Assembly (NCBI GenBank): GCA_934086145.1
Contig: CAKOHV010000001.1
Coordinates: 89,826-153,825, forward strand
Length of the DNA: 64,000 nucleotides
Direction of reading: 5' to 3'
DNA from: an uncultured Bacilli bacterium
GTDB taxonomy: Bacteria > Bacillota_I > Bacilli_A > RF39 > UBA660
How positions within the stretch are numbered: the stretch's first letter is position 1; each line of letters begins with the position of its first letter. Positions 8,795-17,581 of the stretch are shown here, piece after piece. The notes under the pieces are model-generated. The model worked only from the letters and a program-made list of their open reading frames with translations. It ran no database searches and was not told the origin of the DNA. A program made the position numbers and the translations under genes.

Positions 8795-9283
8795 ATGAAT
8801 AAAAAAATTATTGGGGTTGCTGCTATTATTCTTTTTCTCGATCAAATAACTAAGTTGTTTGCCGAATCTTACTTAAAATTGAATAAGTCAGTTTCCATAA
8901 TTTCTCATTTCTTTTCTCTTACATTATGTCATAATGAAGGAGTTGCCTGGGGCTTACTTGCTAACAAACCACTTTTAATTGCCATTGGTAGCATTGTTGC
9001 CATCGTCTTAATTTACCATTTTATTTTTTGCTTTAAAAGAAATCTTCGTAACGATATTGCTTTTGGCTTATTAATTGGTGGGATGTCAGGTAACTTAATT
9101 GATCGCATTTTTTTCGGATATGTAAGAGATTTTTTTGATTTTACAATATTTAATTATGATTATCCAGTTTTTAATATAAGTGATATAGCTATTGTTATTG
9201 GTGTCTTATTACTTATTTATGCTGTAATGAAGGGGGAAGATGTAAGTGAAAATAATTGTTCCAGAAAGTCAAAATCAAAATAG
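8795..9283 (+). CDS. lspA: Lipoprotein signal peptidase (signal peptidase II)
   Basis: LspA cleaves the signal peptide of diacylglyceryl-modified prolipoproteins within the membrane. The 162-residue protein has four hydrophobic segments and the family motifs: LDQITK (15-20), NEGVAWG (47-53), GNLIDRI with catalytic Asp103, VRDFFDF, and FNISD with catalytic Asp130. GAGGTGCAAAGTA lies before ATG. Its 3' end overlaps the rluD-type gene by 38 bases, implying translational coupling. Confidence 0.93.
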   Translation: MNKKIIGVAAIILFLDQITKLFAESYLKLNKSVSIISHFFSLTLCHNEGVAWGLLANKPLLIAIGSIVAIVLIYHFIFCFKRNLRNDIAFGLLIGGMSGNLIDRIFFGYVRDFFDFTIFNYDYPVFNISDIAIVIGVLLLIYAVMKGEDVSENNCSRKSKSK

Positions 9284-10148
9284 GTTAGATAAATATTTAG
9301 CCGACCAAACTGAATTTACTAGATCAACCATTGCTAAAATGCTTAGCGAAAATTATATAACCGTTAATGGGAATGTCGAAAAATCATCATACAAGGTTCA
9401 TCCTCTTGATGAAATTGACATCAAAGATGGCTTTATCAAACAAACTGACATTTTACCAAGTAAAATGCCATTGGATATTGTTTATGAAGATCACGATATT
9501 ATTATTATCAATAAACCAAGTGGTTTAGTTGTTCATCCTGGTAATGGAAACCAAGAAAATACTTTAGTAAATGGTTTAATGTACTATACTAATTCTTTGA
9601 GTGATTTAAATGGCGAAGAACGCCCAGGCATTGTTCATCGTCTTGATAAAGATACCTCTGGTCTTTTAGTTGTTGCTAAGAACAATAAAACACATGCTAT
9701 TTTAGGAGAATATTTTAAAAATCATGACAAGATTAAAAGAGAGTATATTGCTTTATTAGTTGGGGAATTTCCTCATGATACGGCAACAATAGATGCGCCA
9801 ATTGCTCGAGATACTACAGATCGCAAAAAGATGACTGTTTCTGATAAAAATGCAAAAGAAGCCGTTACACATCTTAAAGTCTTAAAAAGATATGTCGGCT
9901 ATACCTTAGTTAGCCTTGTCTTAGAAACCGGTCGTACCCATCAAATTAGAGTTCATATGAAATACATTGGTTATCCAGTTTTCAACGACCCAGTCTATAA
10001 CTCTAAAAAGGCCACTCCTTTTGGGCAATTCTTACACTCTAGTAAGATTGACTTAATTCATCCAACAACGCATGAATTAATGCATTTTTCCTGCCCCTTA
10101 CCAAGCGAGTTCCAAGCTTTCCTAGATACCTTAGAAGAAAAAGCTTAA
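9246..10148 (+). CDS. rluD: RluD-family 23S rRNA pseudouridine synthase (YlyB-like)
   Basis: This enzyme isomerises specific uridines in RNA to pseudouridine. The 300-residue protein has an N-terminal S4 RNA-binding domain (about 1-65) and a catalytic domain with HRLDKDTSGL, in which Asp134 is the catalytic residue, plus RTHQIRVHM and GRT-type motifs. The start is GTG 9246, behind AAGGGGGAAG inside lspA. The lspA-rluD pair is conserved in Bacilli. The exact rRNA positions modified cannot be told from sequence. Confidence 0.9.
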   Translation: MKIIVPESQNQNRLDKYLADQTEFTRSTIAKMLSENYITVNGNVEKSSYKVHPLDEIDIKDGFIKQTDILPSKMPLDIVYEDHDIIIINKPSGLVVHPGNGNQENTLVNGLMYYTNSLSDLNGEERPGIVHRLDKDTSGLLVVAKNNKTHAILGEYFKNHDKIKREYIALLVGEFPHDTATIDAPIARDTTDRKKMTVSDKNAKEAVTHLKVLKRYVGYTLVSLVLETGRTHQIRVHMKYIGYPVFNDPVYNSKKATPFGQFLHSSKIDLIHPTTHELMHFSCPLPSEFQAFLDTLEEKA

Positions 10149-10480
10149 AGATTTACTAAGAATAAATCTAAAATAATAAAAAAAATACAAAATACATAAA
10201 TTAAATATGGTATTGAAAGATATTTATATTTATCATAGGTATTCTTAATTTCCAAATTAAGAAATATCGTATTTAGTAGTAATAAAAAGATATTTACTAA
10301 ACTAAAGAGATAATCATTATAATAAGCAAAGAAAATAATAAATGAAAAAGATAAGATATAATTAGTAAAGACAAAGAATAATAAGTCATTCTTCATTTTA
10401 TTTTCTTGGATTATATGACAGAATAAAAAAGATAATAAAGATAAAACAATTACATATATTACTAACAATACATATGTCAA
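10145..10480 (-). CDS. Small integral membrane protein, possibly TspO-like
   Basis: A very hydrophobic protein with about four membrane segments. The longest frame would start at TTG 10525, but AAGGGGTGA (complement of 10486-10494) favours TTG 10480, giving 111 residues. The C-terminal pattern YKYLSIPYLIYVFCIFFIIL faintly recalls the last helices of TspO/MBR proteins, but their characteristic tryptophans are missing. It converges with the rluD-type gene, overlapping it by four bases. Function unknown. Confidence 0.5.
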   Translation of the reverse strand: MTYVLLVIYVIVLSLLSFLFCHIIQENKMKNDLLFFVFTNYILSFSFIIFFAYYNDYLFSLVNIFLLLLNTIFLNLEIKNTYDKYKYLSIPYLIYVFCIFFIILDLFLVNL

Positions 10481-10594
10481 GCAATTCACCCCTTTAAACT
10501 TCTTAGTAATATTATGATAAAACAATTTAATCTATGCTATGATTAACTTTACTAGTTAAAAAAAGTAAGATAAAATTAAAAGAGGAGGAAGAAT

Positions 10595-11758
10595 ATGAGT
10601 ACAGTTGTAATGAATAAAAGAGATGAACTCATTATGAAATTAGTCCATTACTTTATTACAGAAGAAAATTATAATCCCATTGTTGTTAATGGGGTAAAAG
10701 ATGAAATTTGGTTAGAAAATGATAATGGACCATATCGTATAATAAGAATTAATTCAAATAATATTTTTAATAAAGAACAATTAAGATATGATTATTTTAA
10801 AACGGAAAGTATCGTTCGTCAGATTAAGAAGAAAACCTTATCATTTAATGTTAATACGTTAACTATTTTCCTAGATGTTAATGAGGATTTAGAAATTGAA
10901 GAGCGTAAGCATATTGAAACGGCGACTATCTTTAATGATGATCCCCATATTATTAGTGAAAATATTTTAGCTGCTTTTCCTGATATTAATGAAAAGTTAC
11001 TTAATGATACGAATGGAATTGATTTGATTATTAATGTTACTAAAGATATTAATGAAAAAACTGAAAGAGAAAATAAGTCTTATGAAGAAACTTTTAAACC
11101 TAAAAAAATAATTGTTACCCCAATTTTAATTGCTTTATGTTTTATTGTTTTCTTTGGCTTAGAAATATTTGCTTTTGGTAGTATCAAAGATCTTTTTGGA
11201 GTCACTAATATAGCAGCACTCCTATCTGGTGCTTTATATAAAGCTGAAGTTGGCAATGGTCAGATATGGCGTTTAGTAACCTACATCTTTGTTCATGGTT
11301 CCATCTTACATTTACTGGTTAATATGTATTCACTATATGTTGTTGGAACTCAAATTGAAACTTACGTCGGTAAAGTGAAGTATTTAATTATTTTCCTTGT
11401 AAGTGGCATCTGCGGTGGCCTTTTATCATGCCTACTAAGTAGTGGCTTCTCAGTTGGCGCTTCAGGAGCTATCTTTGGTTTACTTGGAGCTTTAGCTTAC
11501 TTCGGTTATCATTATCGTTTATACCTTGGCAATGTTTTAAAATCTGAGATTATTCCGTTAATAATTTTAAACTTAGGAATTGGTTTTGTCCTTCCGGGCA
11601 TTGACAACTTCTGTCATATTGGTGGTCTTGTTGGCGGATTATTTGCTAGTATGGCCGTAGGTATTAAAAATAAAACTACTAAAAGTGAACAAATTAATGG
11701 GGCTATTTGCTTAGCTATTTTCATTGCTTTTACGACCTATTTAGCTTTCTTTAGATAA
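10595..11758 (+). CDS. Rhomboid family intramembrane serine protease (GluP/YqgP-like)
   Basis: Rhomboids cut membrane proteins within the bilayer. The 387-residue protein has a soluble N-terminal region of about 170 residues, as in Bacillus GluP, followed by a rhomboid core with seven or so membrane segments. Seen are WRLVTYIFVHGSILHLLVNM (225-244), the catalytic motif GASGAIFG with Ser290, and HIGGL with catalytic His341. GAGGAGGAAGA precedes ATG. It ends against a bidirectional terminator shared with lexA. Confidence 0.9.
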   Translation: MSTVVMNKRDELIMKLVHYFITEENYNPIVVNGVKDEIWLENDNGPYRIIRINSNNIFNKEQLRYDYFKTESIVRQIKKKTLSFNVNTLTIFLDVNEDLEIEERKHIETATIFNDDPHIISENILAAFPDINEKLLNDTNGIDLIINVTKDINEKTERENKSYEETFKPKKIIVTPILIALCFIVFFGLEIFAFGSIKDLFGVTNIAALLSGALYKAEVGNGQIWRLVTYIFVHGSILHLLVNMYSLYVVGTQIETYVGKVKYLIIFLVSGICGGLLSCLLSSGFSVGASGAIFGLLGALAYFGYHYRLYLGNVLKSEIIPLIILNLGIGFVLPGIDNFCHIGGLVGGLFASMAVGIKNKTTKSEQINGAICLAIFIAFTTYLAFFR

Positions 11759-11788
11759 AAAAACTTATTCATCACGAATAAGTTTTTT
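11757..11788. terminator. Bidirectional terminator between rhomboid gene and lexA
   Basis: AAAAACTTATTC and GAATAAGTTTTT pair around loop ATCAC, with an A-run before and a T-run after, so it can work in both directions for the two convergent genes. Confidence 0.85.
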
Positions 11789-11793
11789 AATAT

Positions 11794-12414
11794 CTATAAA
11801 CTACGATACAAACCAATTGCCTTTCCTAAAATATAACAATTATCTAAATAAATAGGGGCCATTGTATCATTTTCTGGTTGTAAACGAATGCGATCATTTT
11901 CTTTATAAAAAGTTTTTAAAGTAACTTCATTATCAAGCGTCATCGCGACAACAACATCCCCATTACGAGCTACTTTTTGCTTTTGCACAATAATAATATC
12001 GCCATCATAAATTCCTTTATTAATCATTGATTCACCACTTGCTCTTAAAGTAAATACCGTTTCTTTAGCAGGAATCAAACTAGCTGGCAATGTAAACCAT
12101 TCATCAGGCATTTCAATAGCTTCAATCGGACTACCACAAGTTATTTTACCCAGTAGGGGAACTTTAACCAAATCATCTCTTTTTTGCTCATATTCATTGT
12201 CTACTAAGATTTCTATTGTTCTAAATTTGGCATTTGTTTTCTTAATATAACCGGCATCTTCTAACTTTTTTAAATGGGTATGAACAGTAGCTGGACTTGA
12301 CAAACCAAGCGCAGCACCAATCTCACGCGTTGCAGGGGGATAGCCATGTTCAACAATGTATTTTTTTATATAATCTAAAACATCTTCTTGTCTTTTTGTT
12401 ATCTTCTTATCCAT
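11794..12414 (-). CDS. lexA: LexA SOS-response repressor
   Basis: LexA represses DNA-damage genes and self-cleaves when RecA filaments form. The 206-residue protein has an N-terminal winged helix domain (TRREIG-like region, GLSSPATVHTHLKKLEDAGYI) and a C-terminal peptidase with catalytic Ser129 (GESM) and Lys167. The cleavage position reads TCGSP, so the bond would be Cys93-Gly94 rather than the usual Ala-Gly. GGAGGTACTCT precedes ATG. A probable LexA box lies 44-57 bases upstream of the start codon, consistent with autoregulation. Confidence 0.94.
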   Translation of the reverse strand: MDKKITKRQEDVLDYIKKYIVEHGYPPATREIGAALGLSSPATVHTHLKKLEDAGYIKKTNAKFRTIEILVDNEYEQKRDDLVKVPLLGKITCGSPIEAIEMPDEWFTLPASLIPAKETVFTLRASGESMINKGIYDGDIIIVQKQKVARNGDVVVAMTLDNEVTLKTFYKENDRIRLQPENDTMAPIYLDNCYILGKAIGLYRSL

Positions 12415-12457
12415 AGAGTACCTCCATCAAAATAATATCATAGCCATTTTTTAAAGT

Positions 12458-12471
12458 CAAACAAATGTTTA
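12458..12471 (-). promoter_or_regulatory. Probable LexA operator (SOS box) upstream of lexA
   Basis: CAAACAAATGTTTA fits the Gram-positive SOS box CGAACRNRYGTTYG at most positions (the first arm has A for G, the last base is A). Next to it AATGTT and AACATT (12465-12483) form another loose inverted repeat. Position is right for lexA autorepression. Confidence 0.6.
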
Positions 12472-12595
12472 CATGTAACATTATTCATAAAAAAGCTTTT
12501 TTTGTCATTATTTTAAGTAGTAAATACATCTAGTTTCGTTAAAAGGTTTAATTTCAAGAAAAAGTATAGTATAATTTTAAGCAGAGGTTGGTAAT

Positions 12596-13729
12596 ATGAA
12601 AAAAAGAATTCTCCTAACTTATGCGATGTATGGTAATGGCCATCGCGCTGTTGCGGAATACATTGAAAATTATTTTAAAACAAAGGATCCTGAATTAGAA
12701 ATATTATCGATAGATTTATTAAAATATTCAACTCCGATTCTTGGAAATTTAAGTCAAAAAGCTACTGATTTCTTTTTACTTAAGTTTCCCTTAGGTTGGT
12801 CTTTTATCTATAATTTATTTGACAATAAAATAAGTAGTGCCATTGCTAATCAAATGAGCGGACAGCTCTTTAAAAATAAACGTATGAAAAAGATTATTAC
12901 GGATTTTAATCCGGATATGACTATTTCTACGCACTTTTTTGGTAGTAGTTTAATTGATTATTATAATCGTAAAGGGTATACAAATTGTAAACTTATCACT
13001 GTTGTAACTGATTATGAAGCTCATGCTTTATGGCTTCGTGGTTATAAAAAAGAGCAAGCTATCATTGTCGGCGACAGTGATGAAGTAAATTACTTAGTAA
13101 AAAAAGGTGTGGCTCGGGATAAAATAAAACCAATTGGTATTCCGATTAATCCTTTAACAAGTAGTGATTTTGATGCTGCGAAAGCTAAGAAAAAATATGG
13201 TTTTGCTGATGATCGTCCTTTGTGTGTATTCTTCGGTGGCGGTGGAAACGGCGGAACACATTCGCTTCCTTACATTAGACGTTTGATTAAACAAAATGTA
13301 AATGTTAACTTTATCTATATCGCTGGTAAGAACCAAATGGCCAAAGAAAAAGTTGAATATTGGCTTAAAAAGTATAACGTTTCTAATATTAAAGCTTTAG
13401 GTTATGTAAATAATGTCCCTGAACTTTTACAGATGTGCGACTTTGTTATTACTAAACCAGGCGGAGCTCAAACAACCGAAAGCCTTTACTTTAAAAAGCC
13501 AGTTATCATGATTAATTGCTCTGGTGGTCAAGAAATCGCCAACTATAAATACTTTGTTAAAAATGGCTATGGTCGTCGTTTCCGTACTTCCTTTATGTTT
13601 ACTAAATACTTAAAAGAAATTGCGGCTCATCCAGAAATTATCACTAAAATGCAAAAAAATATGGCGCAGAATAACAATAACCAAGCTATGGCTAAATTAT
13701 ATCAAATTGCCATGGATCATTTAAAATAG
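12596..13729 (+). CDS. ugtP: MGDG synthase/UgtP-like glycosyltransferase (GT28)
   Basis: Enzymes of this family transfer glucose or galactose from a UDP-sugar to diacylglycerol, making membrane glycolipids and the anchor of lipoteichoic acid. The 377-residue protein has the N-terminal acceptor motif YAMYGNGHRAVAEYI, a GGGGNGG loop (about 215-221) and the C-terminal UDP-sugar site KPGGAQTTESLYFKKPVIM. No signal peptide; peripheral membrane location is expected. RBS AGAGGTTGGTAAT precedes ATG. The sugar and number of sugars added are not predictable. Confidence 0.8.
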   Translation: MKKRILLTYAMYGNGHRAVAEYIENYFKTKDPELEILSIDLLKYSTPILGNLSQKATDFFLLKFPLGWSFIYNLFDNKISSAIANQMSGQLFKNKRMKKIITDFNPDMTISTHFFGSSLIDYYNRKGYTNCKLITVVTDYEAHALWLRGYKKEQAIIVGDSDEVNYLVKKGVARDKIKPIGIPINPLTSSDFDAAKAKKKYGFADDRPLCVFFGGGGNGGTHSLPYIRRLIKQNVNVNFIYIAGKNQMAKEKVEYWLKKYNVSNIKALGYVNNVPELLQMCDFVITKPGGAQTTESLYFKKPVIMINCSGGQEIANYKYFVKNGYGRRFRTSFMFTKYLKEIAAHPEIITKMQKNMAQNNNNQAMAKLYQIAMDHLK

Positions 13730-13747
13730 TAAAAATATCATAATTAT

Positions 13748-13797
13748 AAAAAACCTATAAAGGTGGCTCAATAATCTGAGTATCCTTTATAGGTTTT
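13748..13797 (+). terminator. Rho-independent terminator with long stem
   Basis: AAAAACCTATAAAGG (13748-13762) pairs with CCTTTATAGGTTTTT (about 13783-13797) around an 18-20 base loop that itself holds CTCA/TGAG. A T-run follows. Confidence 0.85.
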
Positions 13798-13883
13798 TAC
13801 TATTTTAAAAATAATTCATTTAATATCTTTTTAAAATTAGCTAAAATTGTTATAATATTATATAGAGTAGGAGAGTGATATGA

Positions 13884-15917
13884 ATGAATCCAGATTTGGT
13901 ACATTCGTTAAATAGTTTAAGAATTCTTAGTATTGATATGATTGATCAAGCAAGTAGTGGTCATCCCGGTATATGTTTAGGTGCCGCTCCTATCATTTTT
14001 GCTCTTTTTGCTAATCATTTAAAAATAAATCCTGCTGATCCTAAATGGATTAATCGTGATCGCTTTGTTATGTCAGCTGGTCATGGGTCAGCTCTTTTAT
14101 ATGCCACTTTATTCATGGCTGGATATAATATTTCCATTGATGAACTTGTTAACTTTCGTCGCTTAGACTCATTAACGCCAGGTCATCCAGAGTATGGTAA
14201 AACCCCTGGTGTCGAAGTAACAACGGGACCTCTAGGGCAAGGTTTTGCTAATGCCGTCGGAATGGCCATCGCCGAAAAATATTTACGTAACTTATTGGCT
14301 GAACAAATGCCTAAGCAAAATATTATTGATTATTATACTTATGTTTTAGCATCCGATGGGGACTTGATGGAAGGTGTTGCGACGGAGGCAGCAGCTGTTG
14401 CAGGTAATTTGGCTTTAGACAAATTAATTGTCTTATTTGATTCTAATGATGTCACTTTAGATGGTAGCTTAAAAATGTCTAGTAATGAAGATATTATTCG
14501 TAAATATATTGCGATGGGATGGGAAGTTGACTTCGTTCAAGAAGGTAATGATACTCGCGAAATTGATAAAGCTATTACCCGTGCTAAATATAATAAAAAA
14601 CCAACTTTAATTGAAATAAAAACCGTCATTGGTCGTGGTAGTGTCAATGAAGGTAAAAATATTGTTCATGGTAAACCATTAACCAGAGATGATATTAATA
14701 ACTTACGAAAGAAATATAAAATAACGACTAATCCCATGGAAATAACTGAAAATGCCGTTAAATTTTTACGTCTATCTATTGCTAATCGTATTAATGAACC
14801 ATACAAAACTTGGCAAAAAGCTTTTCTTGATTTAAAAAAACATGCTAGTGGGGAAGTTCTTAATATTGTTCGTTTCCTTGAGAATCAAGATATTGGTTTA
14901 ACATTTAGTTCCACTAATTTTAGAATTCAAAGTGATTATAATGAAGAACTTCGTGAATCCAATTCTAAATTAATGAACATTATTAGTGATCGTACAAAAT
15001 TTTTCCTAGGTGGAAGTGCTGATGTTTCCTCATCATGTCACACTAATCTTTATAAAGAAATTGAAATGAGTCGTAAGTATCCAACTGGTCGTAATATTTA
15101 TTTTGGGGTTCGTGAACACGCCATGGGAGCTATTTTAAATGGTCTTGCCTTAAGTGGGTTCAAAGTCTTTGGTAGTACTTTCTTAGCTTTCGCTGATTAT
15201 TTAAAACCAGCCTTACGAATGAGTGCTATGATGAATCTTCCTGTTACTTATATTTTTACCCATGATTCGGTTGCCATTGGCCAAGATGGTCCAACCCACG
15301 AACCAATTGAACAACTAGCTATGCTTCGTTCAACTCCTAACGTTATTGATTTCCGTCCCGCTGATATCAACGAAGTTGTCGGCTGCTGGGATTATATAAT
15401 GAACAATAAAAGAACCGTCTTCTTAGCCCTTTCCAAAGACGAAGCCCATATTCTAGCAGGAACAAGTGGCGAAAAAACCAAACTAGGAGCCTATGTCGTT
15501 CGTGAAGAAAAAGACCATCTTGACGCTATCTTAGTTGCCACCGGCATCGAACTAACCACCGCCTTATTAATTAGCGAAGAATTAAAACACCAAGGCTATG
15601 ACATCCGTGTTGTTTCTATGCCATCCATGAATCTTTTTAAAGCTCAAGATGCTGCTTACCAAGAAACAATCCTTCCTAAAGATGCCTTAATCATTACCAT
15701 CGAAGCTGGTAGCACCATGCCATGGACTTACTTTACCCCTAAAGAAAACACGATTGGTATCGATGAATATGGCTATAGTGGCACCAAAGATGAAGTCCTT
15801 CATAAACTACACTTTGATTACGAAAGCATCCTTAATAAAATCACTACTATCATTGGTGAACCTAAAAGCCCTTTAAATGAAACCATCGAAGAACTAATCA
15901 TGGAAGATAATGCTTAA
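13884..15917 (+). CDS. tkt: Transketolase
   Basis: Transketolase moves two-carbon units between sugar phosphates in the pentose phosphate pathway, using thiamine diphosphate. The 677-residue length is typical. Visible: SSGHPGICLGAAPI, MSAGHGSALLY, TTGPLGQGFANAVG, the cofactor motif around ASDGDLMEGV, and the central domain with FGVREHAMGAILNGLALSG. GGAGAGTGATATGA precedes the ATG. It is followed by sirA and yneF as in Bacillus subtilis. The stop codon lies inside a terminator. Confidence 0.95.
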   Translation: MNPDLVHSLNSLRILSIDMIDQASSGHPGICLGAAPIIFALFANHLKINPADPKWINRDRFVMSAGHGSALLYATLFMAGYNISIDELVNFRRLDSLTPGHPEYGKTPGVEVTTGPLGQGFANAVGMAIAEKYLRNLLAEQMPKQNIIDYYTYVLASDGDLMEGVATEAAAVAGNLALDKLIVLFDSNDVTLDGSLKMSSNEDIIRKYIAMGWEVDFVQEGNDTREIDKAITRAKYNKKPTLIEIKTVIGRGSVNEGKNIVHGKPLTRDDINNLRKKYKITTNPMEITENAVKFLRLSIANRINEPYKTWQKAFLDLKKHASGEVLNIVRFLENQDIGLTFSSTNFRIQSDYNEELRESNSKLMNIISDRTKFFLGGSADVSSSCHTNLYKEIEMSRKYPTGRNIYFGVREHAMGAILNGLALSGFKVFGSTFLAFADYLKPALRMSAMMNLPVTYIFTHDSVAIGQDGPTHEPIEQLAMLRSTPNVIDFRPADINEVVGCWDYIMNNKRTVFLALSKDEAHILAGTSGEKTKLGAYVVREEKDHLDAILVATGIELTTALLISEELKHQGYDIRVVSMPSMNLFKAQDAAYQETILPKDALIITIEAGSTMPWTYFTPKENTIGIDEYGYSGTKDEVLHKLHFDYESILNKITTIIGEPKSPLNETIEELIMEDNA

Positions 15918-15934
15918 CCCATTATCTTTTTTTT
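15905..15934 (+). terminator. Rho-independent terminator overlapping the tkt stop codon
   Basis: AGATAATG (15905-15912) pairs with CATTATCT (15920-15927) around a seven-base loop containing the TAA stop codon; a T-run follows. Confidence 0.8.
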
Positions 15935-15961
15935 CGTCAAAAATAGACTTTTTCTGCTAAA

Positions 15962-15985
15962 ACCATCCTTTAAAATAAAGATGGT
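15962..15985 (+). promoter_or_regulatory. Hairpin against the sirA ribosome binding site
   Basis: ACCATC (15962-15967) and GATGGT (15980-15985), extended by TTTA/TAAA with one bulged base, form a stem whose 3' arm includes part of the GGTGAAG ribosome binding site of sirA. It could reduce translation until opened. Confidence 0.4.
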
Positions 15986-15994
15986 GAAGAAAAA

Positions 15995-16411
15995 ATGCGA
16001 ACATTCTACATATTTAAAATAAAAAAACCATATGTCATCCTAACTAAACATAATCCCTTTAATCTTTATAAAACTATTGAACATATCTCTAACGTCAAAT
16101 CAGATGAACTAAAAATAGCCACCAACTTATTTAACCAAATCTCTGATACTTTTAACAAAGACCAACTTAATAAACAACTCTTCAAAAAATATCAAAATGC
16201 TTATAGCTATACTAATCACTTAAATACTCATACAATCTACGATTATCATACTAAAGAACAAACCAAATTAATCATTTATCGTAGCTTTATTATTATCAAA
16301 AGTACCAAGCAAATCCCCAGCTTTTTAAAAACAATTGCGACCACTAACAATCTCTTTATCTGTGATTTTAATAACAAAGACTACTTTTGGTTAGATCAAG
16401 CATTCAATTAA
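15995..16411 (+). CDS. sirA: SirA-family sporulation inhibitor of DNA replication
   Basis: SirA of Bacillus blocks new rounds of replication at sporulation onset by binding DnaA. This 138-residue protein shares the family shape: an N-terminal FYIFKIKKPYV strand pattern, a helical middle and the C-terminal signature CDFNNKDYFWL, matching the DFNSKRYGWL end of B. subtilis SirA. The position between tkt and yneF is the same as in Bacillus, which strengthens the call. The start codon follows GGTGAAGAAAAA. Overall similarity is low, so the name rests on motif plus synteny. Confidence 0.7.
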   Translation: MRTFYIFKIKKPYVILTKHNPFNLYKTIEHISNVKSDELKIATNLFNQISDTFNKDQLNKQLFKKYQNAYSYTNHLNTHTIYDYHTKEQTKLIIYRSFIIIKSTKQIPSFLKTIATTNNLFICDFNNKDYFWLDQAFN

Positions 16412-16464
16412 ACTTGTTAAATAGTCCTAATTAAGGTAAAATAAGGATACAAAGGAGAGATAAA

Positions 16465-16674
16465 ATGTTAGCTGATATATTATACGTTTTACTTGGTGTT
16501 GTTATTGGAGCTATTGCTGGTTTCTTTATTGCTAAAAAGGTTTTCACTAAACAATTAAAAGAAAATCCTCCAATTAATGAAAAAATGATTGAAGTTATGA
16601 TGAGTAGTATGGGACGTAAACCTAGTCAAAAGCAAGTACGTCAAGTAATGCAACAAATGAACAAATATATGTGA
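16465..16674 (+). CDS. yneF: YneF family small membrane protein (UPF0154)
   Basis: A 69-residue protein with one N-terminal membrane helix (about 4-24) followed by a charged tail with the family pattern NPPINEKMIEVMMSSMGRKP and KQVRQVMQQMNK. The biochemical role is unknown. AAAGGAGAGATAAA precedes ATG. Conserved in position after sirA. A terminator follows. Confidence 0.9.
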   Translation: MLADILYVLLGVVIGAIAGFFIAKKVFTKQLKENPPINEKMIEVMMSSMGRKPSQKQVRQVMQQMNKYM

Positions 16675-16684
16675 TTTAAATAAG

Positions 16685-16712
16685 AATATTATTGAAGAAA
16701 TAATATTTTTTT
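16685..16712 (+). terminator. Rho-independent terminator after yneF
   Basis: AATATTATT (16685-16693) pairs with AATAATATT (16699-16707) around GAAGA, followed by a T-run. Confidence 0.75.
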
Positions 16713-16747
16713 GTTATTCTAATATTATAGAGTAAAGAGGTGTTGTG

Positions 16748-17479
16748 ATGTACTCATTAAACATTATTGATAAAATATATAGTAGTAGTTATTTTACAAC
16801 TTTTTTAGTCGGAGCTATCGTTTTATTAATTATTTTATTTGTTATTGTCCTTATTATGGGAATTAAAGATTCCAAAAAGATTAATCAAATAGTTGAAGAA
16901 GAGGAAGAACCGACAGATATTACTTTAAAACCATTAGAAGAATTAGAAAAAGATGAAATAAAAGAAGATGTTACTTTTGAAATTCCTTCTATTACGGCTA
17001 ATTTAGAAAATTTTAAAAAGAACTTAGAAATTGAATTACAAAAGAATAATAAAGTGGAAACCTTAAATAATAGTAATAAACAATTTAAAGTTACGGAAGT
17101 AAATGAATTAGAAGATACTGTTTTATTAAATCCCGTTGAAATTACTTCTGTTGAAGAAGTTGTTGAAGAAGTTACAGAAATTAAAGAAGAGACCAAAGTT
17201 GCCGCAAGTATGCCAACTATAGCTCAGCCAGAAACTTTACCTTCTCATGATAATGTTGTAGAACAATCAAGTACTATCATTACTAATTCTACGGAAGAAG
17301 TACCAGAAAAGCCATTGAAGCAAGAACGTCCTTTAAAAACCAACTTACTTGATGAAAATCGTTATGAAGAAATTAGAAAAATTTACTTAAGTCAAACGCA
17401 AACTACACCAAGGACCGAAACTAAAACAAGCGAAGAAGATTTTGATGATGTGTTTGAATTACCATCTTTAAAAGACTAA
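16748..17479 (+). CDS. Bitopic membrane protein with long acidic cytoplasmic domain
   Basis: After ATG 16748 (AGAGGTGTTGTG upstream; an in-frame GTG at 16745 is less likely) there is one membrane helix near residues 18-40, then about 200 mostly acidic, disordered-looking residues rich in Glu, Val, Thr and Pro. The layout recalls ZipA or EzrA-type linkers, but no folded C-terminal domain is visible. The short end motif DDVFELPSLKD may be a partner-binding peptide. Stands alone ahead of parE. Function unknown. Confidence 0.6.
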   Translation: MYSLNIIDKIYSSSYFTTFLVGAIVLLIILFVIVLIMGIKDSKKINQIVEEEEEPTDITLKPLEELEKDEIKEDVTFEIPSITANLENFKKNLEIELQKNNKVETLNNSNKQFKVTEVNELEDTVLLNPVEITSVEEVVEEVTEIKEETKVAASMPTIAQPETLPSHDNVVEQSSTIITNSTEEVPEKPLKQERPLKTNLLDENRYEEIRKIYLSQTQTTPRTETKTSEEDFDDVFELPSLKD

Positions 17480-17581
17480 AAGTAAGAAAAAGAGCCTAAA
17501 ATATGCCTATTTATTTGACATAATTTTATAAATCTCTTTTTTTTTGGAATCAATTTTGTTATACTAGCAATGGTGAAAAAA

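Noticed and set aside
10145..10480. Confident TspO assignment for the small membrane protein
   Set aside because: Only a weak C-terminal resemblance; length and missing tryptophans argue against naming it.
17515..17565. TTGACA at 17515 as -35 of parE with TATACT at 17560
   Set aside because: The 39-base spacing is far too long; the two boxes do not form one promoter.
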